29,230 bases of DNA from a virus: the IMG/VR virus record IMGVR_UViG_3300030098_000165, positions 1 through 29,230 of that record; one strand, written 5' to 3'. Shown here one piece after another: positions 5,726-13,296 of this stretch; position 1 is the first letter of the stretch; every line of letters begins with the position of its first letter. Under the pieces are notes generated by a model. The model was not told the DNA's origin. It made no database searches and was given only the letters and a program-made list of their open reading frames with translations. Position numbers and translations under genes: made by a program.

Positions 5726-5863
5726 CTATTTAAGGTTTTTAATCAACTCATTCATACGTCTTTTTATACCTTTAGTGTCATAAACTTTATTAAAGTTTTT
5801 GTCATAAGTATAATAAGCATTGAGTTTGATTTCCTCACTATATATGTTATTATCTTTGCTCAT
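5726..5863 (-). CDS. Small Lys-rich protein, 45 residues, last gene of the leftward transcript
   Basis: ATG 5863 overlaps the stop of the phosphoesterase gene (ATGA), and the frame runs 45 codons: MSKDNNIYSEEIKLNAYYTY near the start and a basic helix at the end (IKRRMNELIKNLK). It occupies the 160-base gap before the convergent rightward operon. The overlap and protein-like composition support it; function is unknown. Confidence 0.6.
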   Translation of the reverse strand: MSKDNNIYSEEIKLNAYYTYDKNFNKVYDTKGIKRRMNELIKNLK

Positions 5864-6663
5864 AATTCCATTAACAAATTTATAGGTAATTTTCCGTTAT
5901 TCAAAACGACTGCACACCCTATTGCAGGTTTCTTTCCGTATTTAGCATAAGCCATTGCATAACTTTCGTGGTCAATTCCACAACCCACTTGCATACCAAA
6001 TACTCTAAACTTTTGACCAACATAATGCTCACAATAAGCCTGTGTATGCAAATGACCTTGAACAGTATTCATCATATCTGCCTTGCACTTGCTCCTCGCT
6101 GTACCACCCTCTCCATGCAAGAATTGTACACCATCTTTCACATACCTTTCTACAAAATTCCAATTTTGGACTTCTAAGACTTCTTTATAGCTTTTAATCC
6201 ATTTACTAGGGATAGCTGATGTTTGTGCCTTTCGCATTACCATTCTATCGTGATTGCCTATAATTACAGTAGCTTTAGGAAATGCTTTATACCAACGTGA
6301 TATTCTTTTTATTGCATATTCTAATTCTTGTTTACCTGAATACTCTGCATCAATGTTTACTTCGTGAAATGAACTGTAATGATTATCTATGACATCACCA
6401 ATAAAGACAACTTCTGTGCAGTCAAATTCATCATATTTAGATATACAAAATTGTAAGTATTTATCAAGTGAAAAGGGTTCGTGAAGGTCACCAATAACTA
6501 AAACATTATTATATCCCTCACCATTATTTTTTCGATTAGCTTTTATTAAGTCATATTCTGACTCAGTAAGTCTAGGTCGGTATGGTCTTAAATTATCTAT
6601 TTCTTTTTTATTTTTTCTAAACCTCTGCTTCCGAAATATGCTCCAATCGTTGTAATCAAACAT
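5860..6663 (-). CDS. Calcineurin-like metallophosphoesterase
   Basis: Starting at ATG 6663 the protein has 267 residues (a GTG at 6684 is possible but unlikely). All five metal-binding motifs are present: GDLH (58-61), GDVID (89-93), GNHD (136-139), His183 in FLHGEGG, and GHLH (203-206). Such two-metal enzymes hydrolyse phosphomono- or diesters. In phages they are proposed to act in DNA end processing or nucleotide signal removal; the substrate here is not evident. The gene starts inside the holin gene with 67 bases of overlap, so it is expressed late with the lysis genes, an unusual place for a DNA metabolism enzyme. Confidence 0.85.
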   Translation of the reverse strand: MFDYNDWSIFRKQRFRKNKKEIDNLRPYRPRLTESEYDLIKANRKNNGEGYNNVLVIGDLHEPFSLDKYLQFCISKYDEFDCTEVVFIGDVIDNHYSSFHEVNIDAEYSGKQELEYAIKRISRWYKAFPKATVIIGNHDRMVMRKAQTSAIPSKWIKSYKEVLEVQNWNFVERYVKDGVQFLHGEGGTARSKCKADMMNTVQGHLHTQAYCEHYVGQKFRVFGMQVGCGIDHESYAMAYAKYGKKPAIGCAVVLNNGKLPINLLMEL

Positions 6664-6971
6664 ATTTCTAACAAGGCAACCCACCGTTCCTCTACATTAA
6701 AATTAATTGCACCACTATCAATAAACACTAATAATACTGTTGATACTATTAGAAATGCTAATGTAAGCGGTCTGATATTTGCAGGTAACCAACCTGCTTT
6801 TGCGTCAGCTTCCCATCTTCTAGTAATCTGTTCTTGTGCATTAGCTTCAGCGTTAGCTAAGATTTCTTGCATCTTATTTTTTAAAGCTAGTTTTTCTTCT
6901 TTAGTTGTTACTACTTCATCAATGATTTCTGAAGCGTTTCCGATTATTGATTTAAAAATTCCTCCTAACAT
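6597..6971 (-). CDS. Holin of the GTA 3TM type
   Basis: The protein has 124 residues with an amphipathic N-terminal helix (MLGGIFKSIIGNASEIIDEV), a charged linker rich in Glu and Lys, then WLPANIRPLTLAFLIVSTVL, a first clear membrane span (about 67-83), and a second span ending in GAYFGSRGLEKIKKK. The RPLTLAF and YFGSRGLEK motifs are typical of the GTA_holin_3TM family. It would form inner-membrane holes that time lysis. It directly follows the endolysin gene (overlap of one base), as expected for a lysis cassette. Confidence 0.8.
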   Translation of the reverse strand: MLGGIFKSIIGNASEIIDEVVTTKEEKLALKNKMQEILANAEANAQEQITRRWEADAKAGWLPANIRPLTLAFLIVSTVLLVFIDSGAINFNVEERWVALLEICLITTIGAYFGSRGLEKIKKK

Positions 6972-7465
6972 TATAACGAGTTATATTCTATTAATGGTCT
7001 GTATTTAGTTTTGTTGTTTTCATCTTTATAAGCCACTAAAACCTGCCTTCTGTTGTCGCTAACCTTCCAACTAAGATGAATCCATGCAGGTCGCATGGGG
7101 TCATTATATTCTGTGCTGTCACCAAACTCAAGTATTATTTGGTCAAAGTCTAAGTCTAAATCCACAATAGTTTGATATATTTTGAGGTTATCCATTTTAC
7201 CCCTTTTTACATATTGTAAATCTACTGCTTCATATCTACAATGTTGTGAGTTTGCTGATGATCCTATTGCTTGTGATAATGCAGGACTTCTATAGCCGCT
7301 TGTAATTCTCAAAGCACCTAATCGGTCACGAATGGTTTGGAGAAAAGCGGCTAGAAGCCTTAATTTTATAATGCCCTCTTTTGTAGGTTTGTTACTTAAT
7401 CCAAGTCGTAATGCTGTATTACTTCTTGTAAATTCTTGTAATGTAAAATTTTTTGTAAGTCTCAT
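6971..7465 (-). CDS. Peptidase M15 family endolysin
   Basis: This 164-residue enzyme is a zinc carboxypeptidase/endopeptidase of the M15A (M15_3) group that cuts peptidoglycan stem peptides. The signature is complete: ITSGYRSPALSQAIG (54-68), His75 and Asp82 in SQHCRYEAVDL as zinc ligands, Glu113 in IILEFG as the probable general base, and His130 in AWIHLSW as the third ligand. The N-terminus NFTLQEFTRSNTA is the usual start for phage members. There is no signal peptide, so release to the periplasm depends on the neighbouring holin. Confidence 0.9.
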   Translation of the reverse strand: MRLTKNFTLQEFTRSNTALRLGLSNKPTKEGIIKLRLLAAFLQTIRDRLGALRITSGYRSPALSQAIGSSANSQHCRYEAVDLQYVKRGKMDNLKIYQTIVDLDLDFDQIILEFGDSTEYNDPMRPAWIHLSWKVSDNRRQVLVAYKDENNKTKYRPLIEYNSL

Positions 7466-7797
7466 TCAAATTTTGCTAAATAAACCTTGTCTATTGCATC
7501 TTGTAAATCATCAATAGATATATCTAGTTCCATCATTATATTTGCTTCATACCTTGCAACTTCTACATTGTTATCAAATACAATTAATGTAGGCACAGCC
7601 AATATGTTGTACTTTTCTTGTTCTTCTGGATTGTGGCATATCACAACATTTGCTTTTTCACAATCTTTTAAATCAGAAATATTATAATTATTTTCTGAGT
7701 TCCAATCACTATTGTAATGCACTACCTTTACTTGACCATTACAAGAACCAACACAAAAAAAGAATAGTCCTAGTATTATGTATGGTAAATTATTCAT
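7462..7797 (-). CDS. Thioredoxin-fold lipoprotein or secreted protein lacking CxxC
   Basis: The first ~20 residues form a signal peptide (MNNLPYIILGLFFFCVGSC) with VGSC as a possible lipobox, so the mature protein may be a lipoprotein beginning at Cys19. The body, 111 residues in total, follows thioredoxin: KVVHYNSDW at the first strand, then the cis-Pro loop VPTLIVFDNNVEVARYEA. Where the redox CxxC should follow the Trp there is NSEN, so it cannot be a normal disulfide oxidoreductase. It overlaps the endolysin start by 4 bases. As a late periplasmic lipoprotein next to a small membrane protein with a coiled coil (7797-8066), it could serve an outer-membrane lysis step; that is inference. Confidence 0.65.
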   Translation of the reverse strand: MNNLPYIILGLFFFCVGSCNGQVKVVHYNSDWNSENNYNISDLKDCEKANVVICHNPEEQEKYNILAVPTLIVFDNNVEVARYEANIMMELDISIDDLQDAIDKVYLAKFE

Positions 7798-8066
7798 TAG
7801 TTAATCTCATCTATTTTTCCCCTCAAATACTTCATATCTTCTTTAATTTCTTGCACATCTTCCTGTGTTGATAATATAGATGCACGTATCAACTTGTCTT
7901 TCAGTTCAAATTCCTTTTCACTAATAGGCATTTCAGGTAATGTCTTTGCTATCTCAACTTCTGCCATCAGCGTAAAATATGTTGCAGACAATGATATTAC
8001 AAAACCAATTATCATTATAATCGTTTTTAAATCAAGCGTAAATTCTGAGGATTCGTTTATTTTCAT
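7797..8066 (-). CDS. Small membrane protein with C-terminal coiled coil
   Basis: The 89-residue protein has one membrane span at about residues 14-35 (LKTIIMIIGFVISLSATYFT) followed by a charged helix with coiled-coil character (EDVQEIKEDMKYLRGKIDEI). That layout fits an inner-membrane spanin subunit or a XhlA-like lysis accessory. It lies between a two-span membrane protein and a predicted lipoprotein, both overlapping. No sequence family is recognised; the lysis role comes from context. Confidence 0.6.
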   Translation of the reverse strand: MKINESSEFTLDLKTIIMIIGFVISLSATYFTLMAEVEIAKTLPEMPISEKEFELKDKLIRASILSTQEDVQEIKEDMKYLRGKIDEIN

Positions 8067-8299
8067 TTGTTACAAGAGTTATCACATTTTTTACCTGAAA
8101 ACTTTTCTACACCACTAATACCAAAACAACCAAGCACAACCCATACAAAAGAATCGTAAACAAATTCATTTATAACTAGGTCTTTTCCAACCCACCCTGT
8201 AAGTAAATCAGCAATCATTATTAAACACATTATTATAAAAGCTACAAATCCTATTATAGCTTTTTCATTCCAAGCATTATTATCTTTAAATATATCCAT
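8063..8299 (-). CDS. Two-span membrane protein, second holin candidate
   Basis: The 78-residue protein has two hydrophobic segments, IIGFVAFIIMCLIMIADLLT and FVWVVLGCFGISGVEKF, with short polar ends and a Lys/Cys-rich tail (KKCDNSCNK). It is the first gene of the lysis group and overlaps both neighbours. The size and topology suit a holin or antiholin, and pairing with the GTA-type holin further on would be a two-holin arrangement. The assignment rests on topology and place. Confidence 0.6.
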   Translation of the reverse strand: MDIFKDNNAWNEKAIIGFVAFIIMCLIMIADLLTGWVGKDLVINEFVYDSFVWVVLGCFGISGVEKFSGKKCDNSCNK

Positions 8300-8850
8300 T
8301 ATAATTTATATTTTATTAAACCATTTTCTATGTAAATTCCTTCAGGTTTTATTATAGTTCTACCATTAAGGTCATATAATAATCCTGTATTTTTTGACTT
8401 GTTTAACACTTCTTGCATACCACTATTACAAGGTAATCCTGTTGTACAATCAACATATTCAGTAATAATGATTTCTTGAAATTCTACAATAGTGTCTGTT
8501 ATATATTCTGTTTCTATTATTGTTTCAACAATAGTATCTGTTTGTGTTATTATTTCAATAACAGGTATTTCCACAAATACTGTATCGCAACTTTCAACAT
8601 ATAATCCACAATCTGCTAGTGTTGTTGGAACGGCATTTGCTTCATCTGAACCGTCGACACAATCTTCCCAACCATCATTAAGATAAAATATGCCACCAAG
8701 ACCATTAGGAACGCAACCAAGAGGGCTATACTGAGTCCAATTTGATTCATCATCTCCACAATAGAAGCCGTTTTGTTCCACACATAATTCACAATTTGTT
8801 TGACTAAAAGCATAACTACATATTAAAAATAAAAACAATAATTTTCTCAT
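8299..8850 (-). CDS. Secreted Cys-rich protein with LDL-receptor-A-like motif and type IX sorting-like tail
   Basis: A 183-residue exported protein. Residues 1-16 are a Sec signal peptide with a FSQ cleavage site. Residues 20-88 hold seven cysteines and the stretch DGWEDCVDGSDEA (59-71), which matches the calcium-binding end of LDL-receptor class A repeats (DxxxDCxDGSDE). Residues 89-133 are a Thr/Ile/Glu repeat (TDTIVET, TEYITDTIVE). The end (156-183) reads LLYDLNGRTIIKPEGIYIEN and finishes Lys-Tyr-Lys-Leu, resembling a shortened type A sorting signal of the type IX secretion system. I infer export through the outer membrane and display on the host surface or release. It lies between a beta-barrel-like protein and the lysis genes. 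Function unknown; a virion decoration is the alternative. Confidence 0.7.
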   Translation of the reverse strand: MRKLLFLFLICSYAFSQTNCELCVEQNGFYCGDDESNWTQYSPLGCVPNGLGGIFYLNDGWEDCVDGSDEANAVPTTLADCGLYVESCDTVFVEIPVIEIITQTDTIVETIIETEYITDTIVEFQEIIITEYVDCTTGLPCNSGMQEVLNKSKNTGLLYDLNGRTIIKPEGIYIENGLIKYKL

Positions 8851-8852
8851 AA

Positions 8853-9872
8853 CTAAAAGATTAAATAATTAAACCCAAATTTGCACTCATAGACAGGCTT
8901 ATCCCAATACCTTAAATGTGTGCCTTCTACAAATAACCCTAAGTGCTTTGTAACTCTAACGCCTAATATAGCTCCAGAATCCCAATCTAAGCCTTCTAAG
9001 GCACTTTCTCCATACTCATAAGAGAATTCATCTATTCCATAGTGAAAAGGCATTAGATTCGCCCAAATGTGAACCCAATAATTTGGATTGTATTTATAGT
9101 ATGCCAAACCTAGCACTAAGCTAAGTTCTTTTTGCATACCTAATTTGTCTAATTCTTGCTCATTATAATCAGCTATAGCTTGACCAAAATAGTGTTTGTA
9201 GAACTCATCATTAGATGTTGCAAGTAATTCATCATTCTTAAACCAATGCCATCTACCATTTACAAACTCATTTGAATAGCCAAATTCTTCTGCTAATTGT
9301 CTAAAGGATTGTTCACCAGGAATCCAAAGGTCATCAATAGGTGTAATGCCATAAGGATTATGTTGTCTAAAAACACCCCCTAAAGTAAAGTCGAAACCAC
9401 CTTTTGTTAATCTTAATCTAGCATCTAATGAATTATATCTAAGATCAACACGTTGTCTGTCCGTATATTGTGCTTTTACTACAAATCTTTTTCCTAAGTA
9501 TCGTAGCCAATAATTCTGCTCATTAAGTGTGTCACCACGACTGCGTATATATGAATAATTAACAAGATACTCAAAACCAACAGCGTTGGAAATAGTAACA
9601 TTTTCTGCAACATTGTCCTCTGTTCCATAATACCAACTTTTAATCTTTTGTTCATAACCAAAACGAGCCACCTTTCTGATTCCTACAGTCAGGTTAAAAT
9701 CGTATGGATTAACTTGTGTAACATCTTCGTAGCCTTTATCAACAGAAATATAATCTTGATTTTCAACCATACTAGTATTCATATTCATTGATGTATAAAT
9801 AGTAGAATACTTGAAAAAGTCTATTTGTCCAAAAGACAAAAACGGAATTAATAATAATAAATACTTCATCAT
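8853..9872 (-). CDS. Outer-membrane beta-barrel-like protein with signal peptide
   Basis: Starting at ATG 9872, which forms an ATGA junction with the gene upstream, the product has 339 residues (a longer frame from 9917 adds 15 residues before the signal). It opens with a signal peptide, MMKYLLLLIPFLSFGQ, and then alternating aromatic strands (LVNYSYIRSRGD, YWLRYLGKRFVVKAQYTDR, FDFTLGGVFRQHNPYG, LGVRVTKHLGLFVEGTHLRY). It ends in Phe (FGFNYLIF) as outer-membrane barrels do. I recall similar proteins near virion genes in marine Bacteroidota phages, with no known function. It may be inserted in the host outer membrane late in infection, for example to block superinfection or help release. Confidence 0.65.
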   Translation of the reverse strand: MMKYLLLLIPFLSFGQIDFFKYSTIYTSMNMNTSMVENQDYISVDKGYEDVTQVNPYDFNLTVGIRKVARFGYEQKIKSWYYGTEDNVAENVTISNAVGFEYLVNYSYIRSRGDTLNEQNYWLRYLGKRFVVKAQYTDRQRVDLRYNSLDARLRLTKGGFDFTLGGVFRQHNPYGITPIDDLWIPGEQSFRQLAEEFGYSNEFVNGRWHWFKNDELLATSNDEFYKHYFGQAIADYNEQELDKLGMQKELSLVLGLAYYKYNPNYWVHIWANLMPFHYGIDEFSYEYGESALEGLDWDSGAILGVRVTKHLGLFVEGTHLRYWDKPVYECKFGFNYLIF

Positions 9873-10399
9873 AATACTTTTGTATAACAATAAGTTACAT
9901 AAACGTCCATTGACCAACCACCATTAAATGCTGCACTAGACCAAATAACAAATGGTTTGTTAATAATAGAACCATCATAAGCACCTGAAGCACTTACATC
10001 ACCACTAAAATTATACGTTCTATTTGTACTAGCTGCGTGCATCATTCTACCCATACCATCCCAATACTTATTATCATCAGAATCATCATAGCCAAAATAC
10101 AAAGAAGCATTAGAGCTTTCTGCAGCAGAAGCATAAGTAACTAAACAAGTTACGTTAAATACTGTTACCATATAACCACTCAATGCCCCAACTAAAACTT
10201 TTTCGTTACTGCTCAAGTCTTGAACTTCTGCATTTGATACAGATATTTTATCTGTTTGCATTAAGAATTTTGCGTCATATTTTTTGCTTGTTCCTTCTGC
10301 TGAAGATGTTGTGTCGTTTACATCTACTACCATTAACAAATCACCTGAGCCTAATTGTTCTTCAAGTGCTGTTTTATCGGTTAACCTTTGTCCTGCCAT
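9869..10399 (-). CDS. Virion structural protein, fibre- or receptor-binding-like
   Basis: The 176-residue protein starts AGQRLTDKTALEEQLGSGDL then VVDVNDTTSSAEGTSKKYDA, a start I associate with small structural proteins of flavobacterial phages. The C-terminal half is rich in Ser, Tyr, Gly and aromatic strands (LYFGYDDSDDNKYW, YNFSGDVSASGAYDG, MDVYVTYCYTKVL), like a trimeric fibre head. It follows the connector-like genes and precedes the outer-membrane protein gene. A head fibre or tail-tip fibre is the best guess. Confidence 0.6.
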   Translation of the reverse strand: MAGQRLTDKTALEEQLGSGDLLMVVDVNDTTSSAEGTSKKYDAKFLMQTDKISVSNAEVQDLSSNEKVLVGALSGYMVTVFNVTCLVTYASAAESSNASLYFGYDDSDDNKYWDGMGRMMHAASTNRTYNFSGDVSASGAYDGSIINKPFVIWSSAAFNGGWSMDVYVTYCYTKVL

Positions 10400-10493
10400 T
10401 GTTATTAGTTTTAGTTAATTTCTTAATATAATTTTTTAACTTCTTAAAGTTCTCCAAACTGCTTGGATATTTCCTATGTATTTTAGCACCCAT
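10374..10493 (-). CDS. Small basic protein, 39 residues
   Basis: ATG 10493 lies inside the end of the upstream gene and the frame ends inside the next gene, bridging an otherwise empty 83 bases. It encodes MGAKIHRKYPSSLENFKKLK followed by another basic helix and an Asn/Arg tail. The composition is strongly basic, as in a nucleic-acid-binding peptide. There is overlap on both sides but no recognised family, so it is a plausible but unproven gene. Confidence 0.45.
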   Translation of the reverse strand: MGAKIHRKYPSSLENFKKLKNYIKKLTKTNNNGRTKVNR

Positions 10494-11064
10494 ATATTGT
10501 AATATCTGCTCCTTGTAAAAAACTTTTCATTCTATTACTTCTAGGTGCTGTAGGTTCAAGATTTATTCCTGCAAAATAATTGTTTACTGTAGGGTCTAAA
10601 TCAGAACCACTATTGCTAGAGTATTCAGGAAATGAACTCTCATTATTTCTTAAATAATCTATGCAACGCTGACGATAAAATTCAGCAGCATCTGTAGCGG
10701 TGTTCATTACAGGCTCTAAGTCCTCATAAGTAGCACTAGATGATTGATCTGTTGCACCCATTACCACTACCGCATTATTAACAAATCTTAGCCTTAAATA
10801 AGGCACTAAAGAAACAAAACTAAATTGCACTAATGCAGGTTGTATATAAGTTTCAACTAGCGTTTTGTAAGCACCTGTTAATGAACCACCCTGTATATCT
10901 GCTTTTAATTTAGCATCTAAATCAGTTCCAAGTATGGGTAAAATGTGCATATCTTGTGCTAATAAAATATAAGGCATTATTAAATTATCATCTACTGAAC
11001 CACCAATAGCTGAATCCTTTTTTAATCTCGTTGCTGATATGTATAATGTGTGTTGTATTGCCAT
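10483..11064 (-). CDS. Head-tail connector-like structural protein (DUF6712-like)
   Basis: The 193-residue protein starts AIQHTLYISATRLKKDSAIG and continues MPYILLAQDMHILPILGTDL, then a helical region (YIQPALVQFSFVSLVPYLRL) and a C-terminal helix, EFYRQRCIDYLRNNESSFPE. The pattern of an N-terminal L-DMHI-P-LGTDL segment with helices matches the connector proteins of Bacteroidota phages (DUF6712-like) that sit below the portal. Its place shortly after the portal gene agrees. Confidence 0.6.
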   Translation of the reverse strand: MAIQHTLYISATRLKKDSAIGGSVDDNLIMPYILLAQDMHILPILGTDLDAKLKADIQGGSLTGAYKTLVETYIQPALVQFSFVSLVPYLRLRFVNNAVVVMGATDQSSSATYEDLEPVMNTATDAAEFYRQRCIDYLRNNESSFPEYSSNSGSDLDPTVNNYFAGINLEPTAPRSNRMKSFLQGADITIYGC

Positions 11065-11067
11065 AGT

Positions 11068-11388
11068 TTAAACGTCTTGTACATTTCTATTTGTATAATC
11101 TATACTTATTGTTTTTCCCCTTTTATCTCTAACAGATGTTTTTGTTTTTATTGCTGTATAAGCCTGTTTTAAAGGGTTGTCATCTGTATTACCAACTGCC
11201 ATTGTAAACTCAAACTCTACAACATCAATAGGAACTTTATTATTAGTTCTTGCTGAAGCATCGTGATAAACCTCTGCATAAGCTGTAGCCGTTGCTTTTT
11301 TAGTGTTGTATTCTATTTTGTATATCTTGTGATAGGCACTACTAGATGTAATACCTGTTGCACTTGTAAATGTATATTGTAAAGCCAT
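11068..11388 (-). CDS. Small virion protein, 106 residues
   Basis: Predicted mostly beta (YTFTSATGITSSSAYHKIYK, ATAYAEVYHDASART, VVEFEFTMAVGNTDD), with a conserved-looking DNPLKQAYTAIKT helix and a closing strand. No family recognised. It lies between the portal and connector-like genes in the same transcript, so it is likely a virion or assembly protein. Confidence 0.6.
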   Translation of the reverse strand: MALQYTFTSATGITSSSAYHKIYKIEYNTKKATATAYAEVYHDASARTNNKVPIDVVEFEFTMAVGNTDDNPLKQAYTAIKTKTSVRDKRGKTISIDYTNRNVQDV

Positions 11389-11401
11389 ATTTTAATTTAT
11401 T

Positions 11402-13294
11402 TTAAACTGGTGTTGATCTACTTCTTTCTTTTTCTACTCTTGGTTTTAAAAAGCCATGATTAGGCATTTTCCATGTTGTTTTTCTCATTTCTGCATCATC
11501 AGGCATAGGCATCTTACCATTAGCAAATTGCTGTGATACAAGTCTAAAATTATTTAAAGTTCCATTAGGTAAGTATTCTCCCTCTGTGTATTCTTTACCA
11601 TCAACATCTACAAAAGTCTGTCCTTTAGGTACTTGCCTTCTAAAATAGAACACTCGTTCCCAGCGATGCTTGCAGTTGCTACCGCCTTTCCAAAGTGCTA
11701 TATTATATCTGTTAGAACCGTTTGGTCCAAAGCCCTTATTAACAGCTTTTTGTGATGCTTTCTTTAAATCTTCCATTCTATATAATGTTCCTTGTTTAGA
11801 TTTAGCAACCATCTTTTCGCAAAACTTTCTACTTGTTACTTTGCCTGTTTTTTTATCAATAGATAATGTTTGTGAATATCTATATAAAACCCTAAACATA
11901 CCTATATCACTAGAACTATCAGCAACATTTGGCGTTCCTGCAGGAGCATAAGCAAATTCGTGGTATCTACTATCTATATTATGTTCACTTAATTCTTCCA
12001 TATGTGCTTCAAACCATTCATTTTCATCTAGTGTAATTCCTATTTCATCAAAATAATCTAAACACACATCATCATCTTCAACTTCTAAAGCCTTCATTTC
12101 CACTAATTCTTCTGTATTTATATCTTCTTTGGTAACACCTTCTTTTTCTTGATCTTCTTCGCTTTGTGTCTTAGTAACTTCTAAATCAATGAAATCAGCA
12201 GGTTTAAGCGATTTAAAGTACAAATCAAGGTTTATATCATTAACTCTAAATATCTTCTCTAAACCCTTTAAAAGTGTGTTTTGGAAGGGAATGACCACAG
12301 TATTGTTAAATAAACTGTAGGCATCACGTAATTCATCAGCATTATTTCCTAAACCACCACCCTCTGAACGAATACCGAATAATATCGGTGATGTAACTCT
12401 ATGACCCGCCAAAATCTGATTTACTGACTGCTTAGACATTTCCACCCACGCATTCTGAGCATCATTCATTTGGATAGGTTCTATTGTAGGTGTTGTTTCT
12501 TTTCCATCATTAAATGTGATTAAGATTTTACCTGCATTGCCAGTCCCTGCAAATTTTTGATTTAATTGTCTTTCAATAGTTCTTCGTTCCTCTTCTGTCG
12601 GTACACCGTTAGAGAATCCAACGTGCATACTAGGTGTCATGCCTGATGTAATGTTAGCTAAATGAAATTGCGATATCTCTAGCTCACATTGAATCCAATT
12701 CGTAGCGGCTATGTAATCAGGAGCAAATCCGTAGAATAAAGCAGGGTTTTTATCTCTAATCATTAAGATTTGACTAGCTTGAGTTCTATCTTCTGTGTTA
12801 AAAGCAGCATAAGCTCTTGGTCTGTATTCTCCTTTTTTAGCTTTAGACCAGTCAGCAGAATAGTAATAATGTTGTATTTCTCCATCAATCATTTTTCCTG
12901 ATCTTATATATTGAGCAGGAACGTGAATCATCTTAGCAATCTTGCTTCTATCTCTCGACCATATTACGTTGACATAACACCCACCAAATAGCTTTAAATC
13001 TAATGCTAAATCTTTTAATACATCATCATCAGAATTATGTAAAAGTTCTGTTAATCTTAAATATGATTCTTTTGTGTCTATAGATTCATCAACATTAGTA
13101 GCTGCTAAGCCTTCACCATAAATCATAGCTCCTATTGACTTTACTAATGCACCATTGATAGCACTTCCTAAGAATAGGTCTAGTAAATAATTAGGGTAAA
13201 GGTTATCCTCACCAAAAGAAACCCAATCATTTTTAGAATCTTCTACTAAGTGAGGTATGTTGTAATGTGATAATTTTATTAAATCTAAATTCAT
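11402..13294 (-). CDS. Portal protein with long C-terminal extension
   Basis: This 630-residue protein forms the dodecameric portal through which DNA enters the head. The first ~390 residues look like a portal: WVSFGEDNLYPNYLLDLFLG, AINGALVKSIGAMIYGEGL, a stem region with GYVN-like strands, LEISQFHLANITSGM, and HRVTSPILFGIRSEGGGLGN. Beyond about residue 395 comes an acidic linker, then a distinct domain (about 480-630) with SRKFCEKMV, a Tyr-Asn-x3-Trp-Lys-Gly-Gly-x2-Cys-x-His-x-Trp cluster near residues 530-545, and a Lys/Arg-rich end. Portals of this class are usually 400-500 residues, so the last 150 are an add-on. The domain may bind metal or serve head maturation; unknown. Confidence 0.8.
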   Translation of the reverse strand: MNLDLIKLSHYNIPHLVEDSKNDWVSFGEDNLYPNYLLDLFLGSAINGALVKSIGAMIYGEGLAATNVDESIDTKESYLRLTELLHNSDDDVLKDLALDLKLFGGCYVNVIWSRDRSKIAKMIHVPAQYIRSGKMIDGEIQHYYYSADWSKAKKGEYRPRAYAAFNTEDRTQASQILMIRDKNPALFYGFAPDYIAATNWIQCELEISQFHLANITSGMTPSMHVGFSNGVPTEEERRTIERQLNQKFAGTGNAGKILITFNDGKETTPTIEPIQMNDAQNAWVEMSKQSVNQILAGHRVTSPILFGIRSEGGGLGNNADELRDAYSLFNNTVVIPFQNTLLKGLEKIFRVNDINLDLYFKSLKPADFIDLEVTKTQSEEDQEKEGVTKEDINTEELVEMKALEVEDDDVCLDYFDEIGITLDENEWFEAHMEELSEHNIDSRYHEFAYAPAGTPNVADSSSDIGMFRVLYRYSQTLSIDKKTGKVTSRKFCEKMVAKSKQGTLYRMEDLKKASQKAVNKGFGPNGSNRYNIALWKGGSNCKHRWERVFYFRRQVPKGQTFVDVDGKEYTEGEYLPNGTLNNFRLVSQQFANGKMPMPDDAEMRKTTWKMPNHGFLKPRVEKERSRSTPV

Positions 13295-13296
13295 AG

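Noticed and set aside
6664-6684. GTG start for the phosphoesterase
   Set aside because: The added seven residues are read from inside the holin gene and ATG 6663 is available.
8492-8686. Plus-strand Ser/Val/Ile frame of 64 codons
   Set aside because: It is the antisense of the Thr/Ile repeat spacer in the secreted protein gene.
9873-9917. Upstream extension of the outer-membrane protein
   Set aside because: It would put 15 residues before the signal peptide; ATG 9872 is coupled to the preceding gene by ATGA.
11670-11951. Plus-strand frame of 93 codons opposite the portal
   Set aside because: Antisense to a well-supported gene, with no promoter or family resemblance.
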